Positions 15,759 through 25,411 are shown, counted from the stretch's first letter. The stretch is DNA of 64,000 nt from Bacillus methanolicus MGA3 (GCF_000724485.1 NZ_CP007739.1:168001-232000); one strand, 5' to 3'. Numbers and translations: made by a program. Notes: a model not told the origin generated them from the letters alone.

Positions 15759-17489
15759 ATGCTTAAACTTTTCCGTTATTTAAAAGCATATAGAGTTCAG
15801 GTTTTTTTGGCGATCTTTCTGGTTTTTTTACAAACGTTATCAGAACTTTATTTACCAAATTTAATGTCAGATATTGTTGATAAAGGAGTGGTAAATGGTG
15901 ATATTCCGTATATATGGAAAATTGGCGGATTTATGTTGCTAGTAGCGGCTGGGGGTACGATTTGTTCGATTGTCGCCAGTTTTTTTACAGCAAAATCAGC
16001 AACCGGTTTTGGAAAAACGATTCGCAGCAAGGTTTTTACACATGTTGAGACGTTTTCGCAAGAAGAGTTTGATAAAATAGGAACCTCTTCACTGATTACT
16101 AGAACAACCAATGATATCTTTCAAGTGCAACAAGTATTAACGATTATGTTGCGGATGATGGTCATGGCACCCTTAATGTGTATTGGCGGAATTATAATGG
16201 CACTCTCTCGGGATGTGAAACTTTCATGGGTATTTGTTGTGTCGATTCCGATTCTCTTGCTTGTTATTATCTTTGTTCAATCAAAAGCAATTCCTCTTTT
16301 TCAAATGATGCAAAAAAAATTGGATAATTTGAATCGGGTGATGCGTGAAAATTTAACTGGTATTCGTGTCATACGGGCATTTAGTCGAATTGATTTTGAA
16401 AAAAAGAGATTTGATCATGCGAATTTGGATGTCGCCAATACGGCCATTCGCGTCAATAAAATCGTGGCGGTGATGATGCCTGCTATGATGTTGATTCTTA
16501 ACTTTTCAACAATTGCGATTGTCTGGTTTGGAGGCATCCGTATTAACGATGGCGACATGCAAGTCGGGGATTTAATGGCCTTTATTCAGTATGCCATGCA
16601 AATTATGTTTTCTTTTATTATGATGTCGGTTATGTTCATCATGATCCCGAGAGCATCCGTTTCTGCCGTTCGTATTAATGAAGTTTTAGAGATAAAAACG
16701 AAGATCGTCGATCCTGAAGTTTCATCAAAATCAGATGATACTTTTCATGGAGTCATTGAATTTCAAGACGTTTCCTTTCGTTATGCCAATGCGGAAAATC
16801 CTGTTTTGTCTAATATTTCTTTTAAGGCAGAACCTGGTGAAGTAACGGCTATTATTGGAGGAACAGGCTCAGGAAAATCGACTTTATTAAGTTTAATTCC
16901 AAGGTTTTATGATGTAAGCAGTGGCCGTATTTTGATTGATGGGATCGATGTAAAAGAAATGAATCAACAGGAATTGCGCAAAAAGATTGGTTATGTTCCA
17001 CAAAAAGCAGTGCTATTTACGGGAACGATTGCTGAGAATATTCGTTTTGGCAAGGAAGATGCAAGCGATGAAGAGGTGGAACATGCTGCACGCATTGCAC
17101 AAGCGGCATCTTTTATTTCTGAGATGAAGGATGGCTTTCAGTCTATGATTTCACAAGGCGGCACCAATCTCTCTGGAGGACAAAAACAGCGTCTATCAAT
17201 CGCACGTGCATTAGTGAGAAAACCTGTTATTTATTTGTTTGATGATAGTTTTTCAGCGCTCGATTTTAAAACAGATGCCGCTTTACGTAAAGCTTTGAAA
17301 GGAGAGACAAAGGATGCAACCGTATTGATTGTTGCCCAAAGAGTGAGTACGGTCATGGATGCAGACCAGATCATTGTATTAGAAGAAGGAAAAATTGCGG
17401 GAATTGGCACCCATCACGAGTTGCTAAAGAGCTGTGATGTATATCGTGAAATCGTATCATCACAGATAACAGAGGAGGAAGTAGGATGA
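15759..17489 (+). CDS. Heterodimeric ABC exporter, degenerate-site subunit (YfiB-like)
   Basis: This 576-aa half-transporter has six membrane helices (about residues 1-315) and one nucleotide-binding domain. It has Walker A GGTGSGKST (about 366-374), the signature NLSGGQKQR, and Walker B YLFDDSFSALD (about 491). Asp replaces the catalytic Glu after Walker B, and the H-loop is AQRVST, with Gln instead of His. This is the usual degenerate partner of a heterodimeric exporter. Length and sequence resemble B. subtilis YfiB and the LmrC/BmrC group, so drug or lipid export is likely. Its stop overlaps the start of the second subunit by four bases. Confidence 0.9.
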   Translation: MLKLFRYLKAYRVQVFLAIFLVFLQTLSELYLPNLMSDIVDKGVVNGDIPYIWKIGGFMLLVAAGGTICSIVASFFTAKSATGFGKTIRSKVFTHVETFSQEEFDKIGTSSLITRTTNDIFQVQQVLTIMLRMMVMAPLMCIGGIIMALSRDVKLSWVFVVSIPILLLVIIFVQSKAIPLFQMMQKKLDNLNRVMRENLTGIRVIRAFSRIDFEKKRFDHANLDVANTAIRVNKIVAVMMPAMMLILNFSTIAIVWFGGIRINDGDMQVGDLMAFIQYAMQIMFSFIMMSVMFIMIPRASVSAVRINEVLEIKTKIVDPEVSSKSDDTFHGVIEFQDVSFRYANAENPVLSNISFKAEPGEVTAIIGGTGSGKSTLLSLIPRFYDVSSGRILIDGIDVKEMNQQELRKKIGYVPQKAVLFTGTIAENIRFGKEDASDEEVEHAARIAQAASFISEMKDGFQSMISQGGTNLSGGQKQRLSIARALVRKPVIYLFDDSFSALDFKTDAALRKALKGETKDATVLIVAQRVSTVMDADQIIVLEEGKIAGIGTHHELLKSCDVYREIVSSQITEEEVG

Positions 17490-19351
17490 GCAGAGAATCA
17501 AATCAAGCTCCTCGTATAGGCGGTTTCCCTGGTGGTCGTTTCGGTATGATGATGCCTGGGCAGAAGGCAAAGGATTTCAAAGGGACATTAAAGCGGCTCT
17601 TAATTTATTTAAAACCTTACAAGTTACGGCTGTTGACTGTTCTTTTTGCTGCAATTGTAAGTGTAGTTTTTTCGATAGTCAGTCCTAAAATAATGGGAAA
17701 AGCCACAACGAAACTTTTTGAAGGTATGGTGTTGAAACTAAAGGGTGTTCCTGGGGCACAAATTGATTTTGATTATATTGGAAAAATTATTATTTGGCTG
17801 ATTGTCTTATATGTGATCAGTTCTTTATTTAGTTTTATTCAACAATACGTGATGGCAGGTGTTGCGCAAAAAACGGTTTACCAATTACGTAAAGATGTGT
17901 ATGAAAAGCTGTCCCGCCTGCCATTAAAATATTTCGATGAGAGGCAACATGGGGAGATTTTAAGTCGGGTGATTAATGATGTCGATAATATTAGCACGAC
18001 ATTGCAGCAAAGTTTAACCCAATTGATTACAGCGATTGTCACAATTATTGGCGGCATTATCATGATGTTAACGATTAGTCCATTGATGACGCTGATCGTT
18101 GTCTTAACCATTCCGCTTAGTATTCTCGTGACTTCAATGGTTGCATCAAGATCACAAAAGCATTTTATTGGTCAACAACGCTCATTAGGTGAAGTCAACG
18201 GTCATGTAGAAGAAATGTATACCGGCCATCAAATTGTTAAAGCATTCGGCCGTGAGGAAAAAACAATTCGTCAATTTGAACAACTTAATGACAAACTATA
18301 TGAATCAGGCTGGAAAGCTCAATTCATTTCAGGAATAATGATGCCGCTAATGTTTTTTGTCAACAATGTTGGCTATATGTTTGTTTCTGTAGTAGGTGGT
18401 ATTCTTGTGTTAAAAAACCGGATTGAAGTGGGGGATGTACAAGCTTTTATACAATACTCACGACAGTTTTCACAACCGATTGCGCAAACTGCAAATATTG
18501 CGAATATCATTCAATCAACAATCGCATCTGCTGAACGGGTATTTGAAATTCTCGATGAAGAAGAAGAAATCCGTGATGCAGAAAATGCGAAAGTGATTAC
18601 ACAGCCAAGAGGAGAAGTGTCTTTTCAGCATGTTCAATTTGGCTATAAAGAAAATGAACTTTTAATTAAAGACATGAATATTGATGTGAAGCCTGGTCAA
18701 ATGGTGGCCATTGTTGGTCCTACCGGTGCAGGAAAAACGACTTTAATTAATTTGCTTATGCGTTTTTATGAAATTGGAAATGGAAAGATTACCATAGATG
18801 GTGTGGATATTTGTGATCTAAAAAGGGATCATCTTCGTAAAATATTTGGAATGGTTCTTCAAGATACATGGCTTTTCAACGGTACGATAAGAGAAAATAT
18901 TGCGTATGGACGTGAAAATGCGACCGAAGAAGAAGTGATACAAGCAGCCAAAGCGGCATATGCAGACCATTTTATTCGCGTACTTCCAGATGGTTATGAT
19001 ACGATTCTCAATGAAGAAGCATCCAATATTTCACAAGGGCAAAAACAATTACTCACGATTGCAAGGGCTATCTTAGCTAACCCATCGATTTTAATCCTCG
19101 ATGAGGCAACAAGTAGTGTAGATACGCGGACAGAGGCAGCGATTCAAAAGGCAATGAATACATTGATGAAAGGCAGAACGAGTTTTGTCATTGCCCATCG
19201 ATTATCGACTATTCGTGATGCTGATTTAATTCTTGTGATGAATCATGGAAATGTCATTGAACAAGGCACGCATCAAGAATTACTAGAAAAGGGTGGATTT
19301 TACTCAGAACTATACTATAGTCAATTTGCATCACAGCAGAAAACCGGATGA
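17486..19351 (+). CDS. Heterodimeric ABC exporter, catalytic subunit (YfiC-like)
   Basis: This 621-aa half-transporter begins with an N-terminal extension rich in Gly and Met (residues 8-28, GGFPGGRFGMMMPGQ). The membrane domain spans about 36-350 and the nucleotide-binding domain 380-610. Walker A is GPTGAGKTT (about 410), the signature is the variant ISQGQKQ, Walker B is ILILDEATSSVD with the catalytic Glu, and the H-loop is IAHRLST. A canonical partner with an altered signature fits an asymmetric heterodimer in which only one ATP site hydrolyses efficiently. It is translationally coupled to the upstream subunit by ATGA overlap. Confidence 0.9.
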   Translation: MSRESNQAPRIGGFPGGRFGMMMPGQKAKDFKGTLKRLLIYLKPYKLRLLTVLFAAIVSVVFSIVSPKIMGKATTKLFEGMVLKLKGVPGAQIDFDYIGKIIIWLIVLYVISSLFSFIQQYVMAGVAQKTVYQLRKDVYEKLSRLPLKYFDERQHGEILSRVINDVDNISTTLQQSLTQLITAIVTIIGGIIMMLTISPLMTLIVVLTIPLSILVTSMVASRSQKHFIGQQRSLGEVNGHVEEMYTGHQIVKAFGREEKTIRQFEQLNDKLYESGWKAQFISGIMMPLMFFVNNVGYMFVSVVGGILVLKNRIEVGDVQAFIQYSRQFSQPIAQTANIANIIQSTIASAERVFEILDEEEEIRDAENAKVITQPRGEVSFQHVQFGYKENELLIKDMNIDVKPGQMVAIVGPTGAGKTTLINLLMRFYEIGNGKITIDGVDICDLKRDHLRKIFGMVLQDTWLFNGTIRENIAYGRENATEEEVIQAAKAAYADHFIRVLPDGYDTILNEEASNISQGQKQLLTIARAILANPSILILDEATSSVDTRTEAAIQKAMNTLMKGRTSFVIAHRLSTIRDADLILVMNHGNVIEQGTHQELLEKGGFYSELYYSQFASQQKTG

Positions 19352-19437
19352 AAATGCTTGACTTAATCAACAGTTATCTCATTTATAATCAGCTAATGAT
19401 GAACAAAACAGATGGACAGCTTATCCTTTGGTTTTCA

Positions 19438-19492
19438 AGATCGGAGAATAATCAGGTATGATCCTGGTTTTCTTCGGTCTTTTTTATCGTTT
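19438..19492 (+). terminator. Terminator after the ABC exporter operon
   Basis: The imperfect stem AGATCGGAGAA...CAGG / CCTGG...TTCTTCGGTCT has loop TATGAT and is followed by TTTTTT. It belongs to the same hairpin type as those at 26673 and 33014. Confidence 0.8.
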
Positions 19493-19636
19493 AAGTGACT
19501 CTTGATCCTGGTTTTTTCCATCAAACCTTTCCTATTTTCCCTTTATCATTGAGTGTGATTCAATGTCTCGTCATGTTTCAAGTCCCAATACCATAAATTA
19601 ATATGTAAAGAAAGAAAGGTCATTGGAGGGATAAAA

Positions 19637-19963
19637 ATGTTTTATGCACGTTTGGTGCACTATAAATTAGGAACTGGGCAAAGACAAGTTGCGGAGAGAT
19701 TGGCTAAAGAATTTGATACAATCAATAGAAAATTATCGGGATTTAGAGGAAATGTGTATCTTTTTGATGATACAGCTGGCGAATATAGAGCTTTGAATTA
19801 TTGGGATACAAAAACTGATGCAGAAAACGCACATAAAATTTTGTTTCCTAAATTAGAGAACGAACTAAAAAACTTTACCAAAGAGGAACCAACTTATAAA
19901 TTTTTTGAAGTGTATGACACTTCAGATGATGGAGGCTTGCTATTTTCTCATATCAAAATATAA
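19637..19963 (+). CDS. Small ABM-like (dimeric alpha-beta barrel) protein
   Basis: This 108-aa protein has a beta-alpha-beta pattern typical of antibiotic-biosynthesis-monooxygenase-like folds. It has an N-terminal FYARLVHYKLGTGQ strand, a long helix (RQVAERLAKEFDTIN), then GFRGNVYLFDDTAGEYRALNYWDTK. The aromatic and acidic residues of the central strands match proteins that degrade haem or quinones only loosely, so no reaction is assigned. GGAGGG precedes the ATG. It is a single gene between the ABC exporter terminator and the hydrolase gene 91 bases downstream. Confidence 0.65.
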   Translation: MFYARLVHYKLGTGQRQVAERLAKEFDTINRKLSGFRGNVYLFDDTAGEYRALNYWDTKTDAENAHKILFPKLENELKNFTKEEPTYKFFEVYDTSDDGGLLFSHIKI

Positions 19964-20054
19964 AATGCCGATTTTTGTCAACATATGTAGTTGACTTTTT
20001 TTATATGCAATTGGATCAGATTGTGCAGAATTTATTTAGGGGGAGGACAGATGG

Positions 20055-20864
20055 GTGGGTTACTACATTACGGTTGAACAGAATGTTAATATCTACGTTG
20101 AGGATATAGACCCTGGGTATGGTAAACCAATCTTATTTTTACACGGATGGCCGGCCAACCATAAAATGTTTGAATATCAGTTCAATCAACTTCCAAGAAT
20201 GGGCTACCGCTGCATTGGAATTGATCATCGCGGATTCGGAAAGTCGGATCGCCCTTGGAAAGGTTATTCGTACAATCGATTGGCAGATGACATCCGTATT
20301 GTGATTGATACTCTGAAGTTAGAAAATGTTACCCTTGCCGGACACTCGATGGGAGGAGCAATTGCCATTCGATATATGGCTCGGCATGCAGGGCATAAGG
20401 TTACTAAACTTGCTCTTTTGGCAGCTGCAGCACCTGTCTTCACCAGACGGCCAGATTACCCGTATGGATTAACAAAAGAGGCGGTCAATAAGTTAATTGA
20501 AGGTACCTATACCGATCGGCCTAAAATGCTGGATGACTTTGGGGATATCTTTTTCGCACGTTATTTAACCGAGAGTTTTAAAGATTGGTTCCACGGATTG
20601 GGATTAGAAGCGTCAGGCCATGCAACAGCAATGTGTGCCATTTCCCTTCGAGATGAAGATTTACGACAAGATTTGGCTATGATCAATGTACCCACAGGAA
20701 TTTTTCATGGAAAACAAGATAAAGTCTGCCCATTTGTGCTTGCTGAATTATTGCATGCCGGAATTAAAGGATCGGAACTTATCCCCTTTAAGTATAGTGG
20801 CCACGGATTGTTCTACTGTGAGTTAGAAAAATTTAACCGTGAGCTTATTCGTTTCATCGGATAG
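20055..20864 (+). CDS. Alpha/beta hydrolase (non-haem haloperoxidase/arylesterase group)
   Basis: This 269-aa protein has the oxyanion motif HGWPAN (residues 30-35), the nucleophile elbow GHSMGG with Ser98, a likely acid Asp near 221 (HGKQDKVCP) and His near 249 (YSGHGLF). The motif DHRGFGKSDRPWKGYSY is typical of the cofactor-free haloperoxidase and esterase branch. Natural substrate is unknown. The GTG at 20055 is chosen because AGGGGGAGG ends eight bases before it; an ATG four bases earlier is out of frame. A strong terminator follows. Confidence 0.87.
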   Translation: MGYYITVEQNVNIYVEDIDPGYGKPILFLHGWPANHKMFEYQFNQLPRMGYRCIGIDHRGFGKSDRPWKGYSYNRLADDIRIVIDTLKLENVTLAGHSMGGAIAIRYMARHAGHKVTKLALLAAAAPVFTRRPDYPYGLTKEAVNKLIEGTYTDRPKMLDDFGDIFFARYLTESFKDWFHGLGLEASGHATAMCAISLRDEDLRQDLAMINVPTGIFHGKQDKVCPFVLAELLHAGIKGSELIPFKYSGHGLFYCELEKFNRELIRFIG

Positions 20865-20953
20865 TCTTGAATTTATTATTTGGAAGTATGAAATTCTTAT
20901 ATTCAACCGTAAAGTAAACTGTTCAATAGTTGGTTGAGAAATATGATAGTTTG

Positions 20954-20981
20954 AGCCAGCATCTGATGCTGGCTTTTTTTA
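20954..20981 (+). terminator. Terminator after the alpha/beta hydrolase gene
   Basis: The 9-bp stem AGCCAGCAT/ATGCTGGCT has a CTG loop and is followed by seven T residues. Confidence 0.92.
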
Positions 20982-21023
20982 TTAAGAAAATGAAGATAAA
21001 ATTTAAATCTTATATTTCAATTA

Positions 21024-21043
21024 TGGCAACAATCACATTGACA
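21024..21043 (+). promoter_or_regulatory. mtlA control region: TGGCAACAA motif and TTGACA
   Basis: TGGCAACAA (21024-21032) lies six bases before TTGACA (21038-21043). The same nine bases occur upstream of mtlR at 22693. An activator site just ahead of -35 is where MtlR would be expected. The -10 is unclear; TATAAA at 21057 is only 13 bases from TTGACA. Confidence 0.45.
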
Positions 21044-21073
21044 AATTCGTTTTTTCTATAAATTGATACACTT

Positions 21074-21088
21074 ATGAAAACGCTTTAT
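21074..21088 (+). promoter_or_regulatory. cre site for CcpA upstream of mtlA
   Basis: ATGAAAACGCTTTAT matches the catabolite-responsive element consensus (TGAAARCGYTTTCA type) except at the last two positions. It lies just downstream of the promoter, so repression by glucose is expected. Confidence 0.65.
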
Positions 21089-21150
21089 CATGAAAGTAGA
21101 AATGAAATGTTTCCACCATGTTGATAGTAGATAAAGGGGTTGAAATATAA

Positions 21151-22614
21151 ATGACGAATACGAATCAGTCAAATTCAGGTGCTAAAGTAAAAATTCAGCG
21201 CTTAGGCAGTTTTTTAAGCGGTATGATTATGCCCAATATAGGTGCATTTATCGCTTGGGGAATAATTACTGCTCTATTTATTCCAAAAGGATGGTTTCCA
21301 AATGAAGATTTGGCCAAGCTTGTTGGACCTATGATTACTTATTTACTCCCCATCTTAATTGGATTTACTGGTGGAAGAATGGTCCATGATTTAAGAGGCG
21401 GAGTAGTAGGTGCAACCGCTACAATGGGAGTTATCATTGGTTCAGATATACCAATGTTTTTAGGTGCAATGATTATGGGTCCTTTAGGTGGTTTGGCGAT
21501 AAAGAAATTTGATCAGGCCATTGATGGAAAAGTTAAATCTGGTTTTGAAATGCTGGTTAACAACTTTTCTGCAGGTATTATTGGAGGACTTTTAACTTTA
21601 CTTGCCTATAAAGGGATCGGTCCAGTTGTTTTAACACTTAACAAAACATTAGCAGCTGGTGTTCAAGCAATTATAAAAGCTAATCTGTTGCCTCTTGCAA
21701 GTGTTTTTATTGAACCTGCTAAGGTATTGTTCTTAAATAATGCAATTAACCATGGGATATTAAGCCCGCTTGGAATCGAACAGGCAGCAAAAGCAGGAAA
21801 ATCTGTCTTATTTTTATTAGAGGCCAATCCGGGACCTGGTTTGGGAATATTATTAGCTTATATTTTGTTTGGTAAAGGCACGGCAAAACAATCTGCTCCT
21901 GGCGCAGCTATTATTCATTTCTTAGGAGGAATTCATGAGATTTATTTTCCTTATATCTTAATGAAACCGCTTCTCCTAGTTGCGGCTATTGCAGGAGGGG
22001 CAACAGGCGTATTTACTTTCTTAGTATTTGATGCCGGTCTAGTAGCTGCTCCGTCTCCAGGAAGTATTTTTGCTGTAATTGCCATGACACCAAAAGGTCA
22101 TTATTTAGGTGTTCTCGCTGGAGTATTCGCAGCGGCTGCAGTATCTTTCCTAATTTCTTCGATTATCTTAAAAGCTTCTAAGCAATCCGACGAAGAAGAT
22201 TTGGTTAAAGCAGCTGAAAAAACTGCTGAACTTAAAGGAAAAGAAAGTAAGGCTTCCATTCTTATTAAAACAGAAACAACTAAAGACCAAATGACAATGA
22301 AAGAAACAAACTTACAAAATGAGTTGCCAAAAAATATTCATAAAATTATTTTTGCTTGTGATGCTGGAATGGGTTCCAGTGCAATGGGAGCTTCTATCTT
22401 AAAAAATAAAGTACAGAAAGCAGGATTAGATGTAATGGTATCTAATACTTCCATTAATAATCTTCCTGTTGACGCTGATATTGTCATTACACATAAAGAT
22501 TTAACAGATCGAGCAAAGGCCAAATTACCAAATGCACATCATATTTCAGTAGAAAACTTTTTAAATAGCCCTAAATATGATGAACTTATCGAAAATCTAA
22601 AAGTTAAAAAATAA
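21151..22614 (+). CDS. mtlA: Mannitol-specific PTS enzyme IICB
   Basis: This protein transports and phosphorylates mannitol at the membrane. At 487 aa the IIC domain (residues 1-335) has the LGSFLSGMIMPNIGAFIAWG start, GGIHEIYFPYILMKP, and several membrane helices. A linker follows and then the IIB domain (about 390-487) with phospho-Cys403 in FACDAGMGSSAMG. The IIA domain is absent and is encoded separately by mtlF downstream. GGGG precedes the start. The operon order mtlA-mtlR-mtlF-mtlD places the regulator inside the cluster. The upstream cre site predicts catabolite repression. Confidence 0.97.
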   Translation: MTNTNQSNSGAKVKIQRLGSFLSGMIMPNIGAFIAWGIITALFIPKGWFPNEDLAKLVGPMITYLLPILIGFTGGRMVHDLRGGVVGATATMGVIIGSDIPMFLGAMIMGPLGGLAIKKFDQAIDGKVKSGFEMLVNNFSAGIIGGLLTLLAYKGIGPVVLTLNKTLAAGVQAIIKANLLPLASVFIEPAKVLFLNNAINHGILSPLGIEQAAKAGKSVLFLLEANPGPGLGILLAYILFGKGTAKQSAPGAAIIHFLGGIHEIYFPYILMKPLLLVAAIAGGATGVFTFLVFDAGLVAAPSPGSIFAVIAMTPKGHYLGVLAGVFAAAAVSFLISSIILKASKQSDEEDLVKAAEKTAELKGKESKASILIKTETTKDQMTMKETNLQNELPKNIHKIIFACDAGMGSSAMGASILKNKVQKAGLDVMVSNTSINNLPVDADIVITHKDLTDRAKAKLPNAHHISVENFLNSPKYDELIENLKVKK

Positions 22615-22627
22615 CGTTTTGGAGGCG

Positions 22628-22678
22628 AGGCTGACCCATAAGTCCTAGTTTTTTAGGTTTGGGTCAGCCGCTTCTTTT
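22628..22678 (+). terminator. Terminator after mtlA
   Basis: Arms GGCTGACCCA (22629-22638) and TGGGTCAGCC (22660-22669) flank an inner stem CCTA/TTAGG. GCTTCTTTTGACTTTTTT follows. It partly isolates mtlA from mtlR. Confidence 0.8.
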
Positions 22679-22692
22679 GACTTTTTTAAAAG

Positions 22693-22780
22693 TGGCAACA
22701 ACGTTTTAGACGAAACTATATTTTCCTTTCGTTGTATTAAGGGATATAAACGTTTTATGATAAATATGCAGGTATAATAT
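22693..22780 (+). promoter_or_regulatory. mtlR promoter region
   Basis: TGGCAACAA (22693-22701) repeats the motif upstream of mtlA. The segment ATAAACGTTTTAT near 22747 is a weak cre-like palindrome. A TATAAT -10 lies about 22775. Together with the terminator above, mtlR-mtlF-mtlD can be transcribed separately from mtlA. Confidence 0.45.
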
Positions 22781-22847
22781 TTAAATTTTGTCACCATTAT
22801 AATAAGCGGATTGGTTTTTTTTTAAATTCCTTAGTGGAGTGAATATT

Positions 22848-24971
22848 ATGTATATATCTGCAAGAGAAAGGATGATACTCGAAATCCTTCTAGCAAAAAG
22901 TGAAGAAATGACTGTCAGGGATCTTGCGGATGAGATTGATGTAAGTGTCCGAACGATTCATAGAGATTTAAAAGGAATTGAAGACATTTTAAAGGATTAC
23001 GGTCTAAGTTTAGTAAAAAAATCAGGAGTCGGCATCCAAATTATTGGTGACAAAGCAAAAATTGAAGAGTTAAAATTTACTCTTTTTAATTTATCTCACA
23101 ATGAATATACACCTGATGAGCGACAGACGATTATTTTTTGTACTTTATTAGAATCAACAGAACCTGTTAAGCTGATTTCCTTAGCTAACGATTTAAATGT
23201 GACAATTGCAACAATTAGCAACGATTTAACGAAATTAGAGGATCGATTAAGGAATTACAATTTGTCACTATTGAGAAAAAGAGGATATGGTGTTGAAATA
23301 ATTGGTACTGAAACAGCTAAAAGAAAAGCGATGAGCAGCATCATTGCAGAGAATCTTAATGAAGTAGAATTTTTATCTTTGGTCAGAGAGAACATTCAAA
23401 AAAAGTCAACCCGTCAAACGGATTCCATTTCTGAAAGATTATTAGGGCTTGTTGAGAAGAAAAAACTTCTTATTGTTGAGAAAACAATTGAAGAAATTAA
23501 CGAAGAGTTGCCTTATTCAATAGCCGACAGTGCCTATATCGGTTTAGTCGTCCATTTAGCATTGGCAATGGAACGTATTTTACAAGGAGAAAATATTCAT
23601 ATAGATCAAGCTTATTTAGAAAGCTTGCAGGCAGTTCCGGAATACAAAATTGCTGAAAAAATTGTTCATAAACTATCAAAAGTTTTCAAAGTGCCAATTC
23701 CAGTTGCTGAAGTTGGTTACATCACTATGCATCTGCAAGGAGCAAAATTGAGACATGATAAAGAGTATGTCATAGAAGATTCCAGCCTCAAAGTTGCTAT
23801 GAACGCGAAAAAGCTTATACGGTTTGTTGAGGATCAATTAAATGTCGACTTAACAAGCAATGTCTCTCTTTTCCAAGGGCTGGTTGCTCACTTAAAGCCT
23901 GCACTTTATCGAATAAAACAGAATATGGGAATTACGAATCCTTTATTACAAAAAATTAAGGAAGACTACGCAGATTTGTTTATTATCGTGAAAGAAGGAG
24001 CAGAGGAAGTCTTTCCCGACTTGTCTGTTCCAGATGAAGAAATCGGTTATTTGGTCATGCACTTTGGCTCGGCTTTATTGGGAATTAAGAAAGCGGAGGA
24101 TCTAAGTGCTTTAATTATTTGCTCAAGCGGCATAGGCACTTCGAAAATGCTGGCGACAAGACTTCAACAGGAATTACCTGAAATCAAGACATTTAAAAAT
24201 GTCTCTTTATTTGAATTAAATCAAGTTCATATAGACGATTTTGACTTGGTCATTTCTACGGTAAACCTGCCTAACTTTTCAAGAGAATATATCGTAGTCA
24301 GTCCTATATTGACAAAAGAGGAAATAAAAAAGCTTAGAAATTATATACGTAATCACATCTACATTGAGGGTATGAATCGTAGAGCTTCTTTAATGGATCA
24401 TAAGTTCCCGGATTCTAGACGTGTAGAAAAAACGATTGAAAGAATGGAAAGCATTCATCAATACTCAGCAACAATTTCGAACGTTCTAAAAGGATTTCAG
24501 GTGTTGCCTATAACTAGTCATCAGAAGGTTGATCAAGTTTTAGAAGAAGCTTGTCAGTTTTTATATAAACAAGGAGTCATACGGGATATTGAGTTATTAA
24601 TAAAAGCCTTATTGGAACGTGAAAAACTAGGAGGATTAGGGATTCCGAATACAAAGTTAGTTTTGTATCATTCACGAAGTGAATATGTCGTACATCCTTC
24701 TTTCACAATCTTAAGGCTTCAAAAGCCGCTTCGAGTAAAGGCGATGGACCAATCTGAAATGGAAGCAGAAAGCATCCTTTTATTATTATCACCTCAGCAT
24801 TTATCAAGCGAGGGATTAGAGGTCTTAAGTTTTATCAGCGCATTAATTATTGAAAATGAACAGAGCATAGAGTTATTTGAATCAAAAAATGCTTATGAAC
24901 TTTCTTCTTATTTAGCTGCTAAATTCGAACAATTTTTTGATGAAAAATTAAAAGAATTAAGGAGTGTATAA
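22848..24971 (+). CDS. mtlR: Mannitol operon transcriptional activator MtlR
   Basis: This 707-aa regulator has PTS-controlled modules. Two helix-turn-helix segments lie in the first 150 residues (VRDLADEIDVSVRTIHRDL is the first). PRD1 spans about 190-290 and PRD2 about 300-405, with conserved His in VHLAL and MHLQGA. An EIIB-Gat-like domain has Cys near 424 (IICSSGIGTSK), and an EIIA-Mtl-like domain spans about 545-700. Phosphorylation of these sites by HPr and EIICB/EIIA sets its activity. The ATG at 22848 is preferred over a GTG nine bases earlier because GGAG is then eight bases upstream. The stop lies one base before mtlF. Confidence 0.95.
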   Translation: MYISARERMILEILLAKSEEMTVRDLADEIDVSVRTIHRDLKGIEDILKDYGLSLVKKSGVGIQIIGDKAKIEELKFTLFNLSHNEYTPDERQTIIFCTLLESTEPVKLISLANDLNVTIATISNDLTKLEDRLRNYNLSLLRKRGYGVEIIGTETAKRKAMSSIIAENLNEVEFLSLVRENIQKKSTRQTDSISERLLGLVEKKKLLIVEKTIEEINEELPYSIADSAYIGLVVHLALAMERILQGENIHIDQAYLESLQAVPEYKIAEKIVHKLSKVFKVPIPVAEVGYITMHLQGAKLRHDKEYVIEDSSLKVAMNAKKLIRFVEDQLNVDLTSNVSLFQGLVAHLKPALYRIKQNMGITNPLLQKIKEDYADLFIIVKEGAEEVFPDLSVPDEEIGYLVMHFGSALLGIKKAEDLSALIICSSGIGTSKMLATRLQQELPEIKTFKNVSLFELNQVHIDDFDLVISTVNLPNFSREYIVVSPILTKEEIKKLRNYIRNHIYIEGMNRRASLMDHKFPDSRRVEKTIERMESIHQYSATISNVLKGFQVLPITSHQKVDQVLEEACQFLYKQGVIRDIELLIKALLEREKLGGLGIPNTKLVLYHSRSEYVVHPSFTILRLQKPLRVKAMDQSEMEAESILLLLSPQHLSSEGLEVLSFISALIIENEQSIELFESKNAYELSSYLAAKFEQFFDEKLKELRSV

Positions 24972-24972
24972 A

Positions 24973-25410
24973 ATGGCTTTACCAATCTTATCAACAGATA
25001 ACATTTTATTAAATGCTGAAATTGAAAATAAGGAAAGTGCGATTCGATTAACCGGAAATGTATTAGTGGAAAATGGTTATGTGGATTCAGCATATATTGA
25101 AAAAATGTTGGAAAGAGAGGAATTAAGCTCTACTTATATGGGGAATTTTGTTGCCATTCCACATGGTACAGAGGACGCAAAATACTCTGTAAAAGAATCT
25201 GGCATCGCGATTATTCAAGTACCCGGCGGTGTAGATTTTGGCAACGGAAATATCGTTAAATTATTAATTGGGATTGCCGGCAAAGGAGACGAACATTTAG
25301 AGATACTATCAAAAATTGCGATTGTTCTTTCAGAAGAAGAGAATGTTATGAAAATCGTAAACACTTCTTCAAAAGAAGAAATTCTAGCTATCTTTGAAGG
25401 AGTGAACTAA
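24973..25410 (+). CDS. mtlF: Mannitol-specific PTS enzyme IIA
   Basis: This 145-aa cytoplasmic phosphocarrier passes phosphate from HPr to the IIB domain of MtlA. The active-site His64 lies in VAIPHGTEDA. Family motifs ESAIRLTGNVLVENGYV and IAGKGDEHLEIL are present. The ATG at 24973 has AAGGAG eight bases upstream; a GTG nine bases earlier lies inside mtlR. It is tightly coupled: mtlR ends at 24971, and mtlD starts one base after the mtlF stop. Confidence 0.96.
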   Translation: MALPILSTDNILLNAEIENKESAIRLTGNVLVENGYVDSAYIEKMLEREELSSTYMGNFVAIPHGTEDAKYSVKESGIAIIQVPGGVDFGNGNIVKLLIGIAGKGDEHLEILSKIAIVLSEEENVMKIVNTSSKEEILAIFEGVN

Positions 25411-25411
25411 A

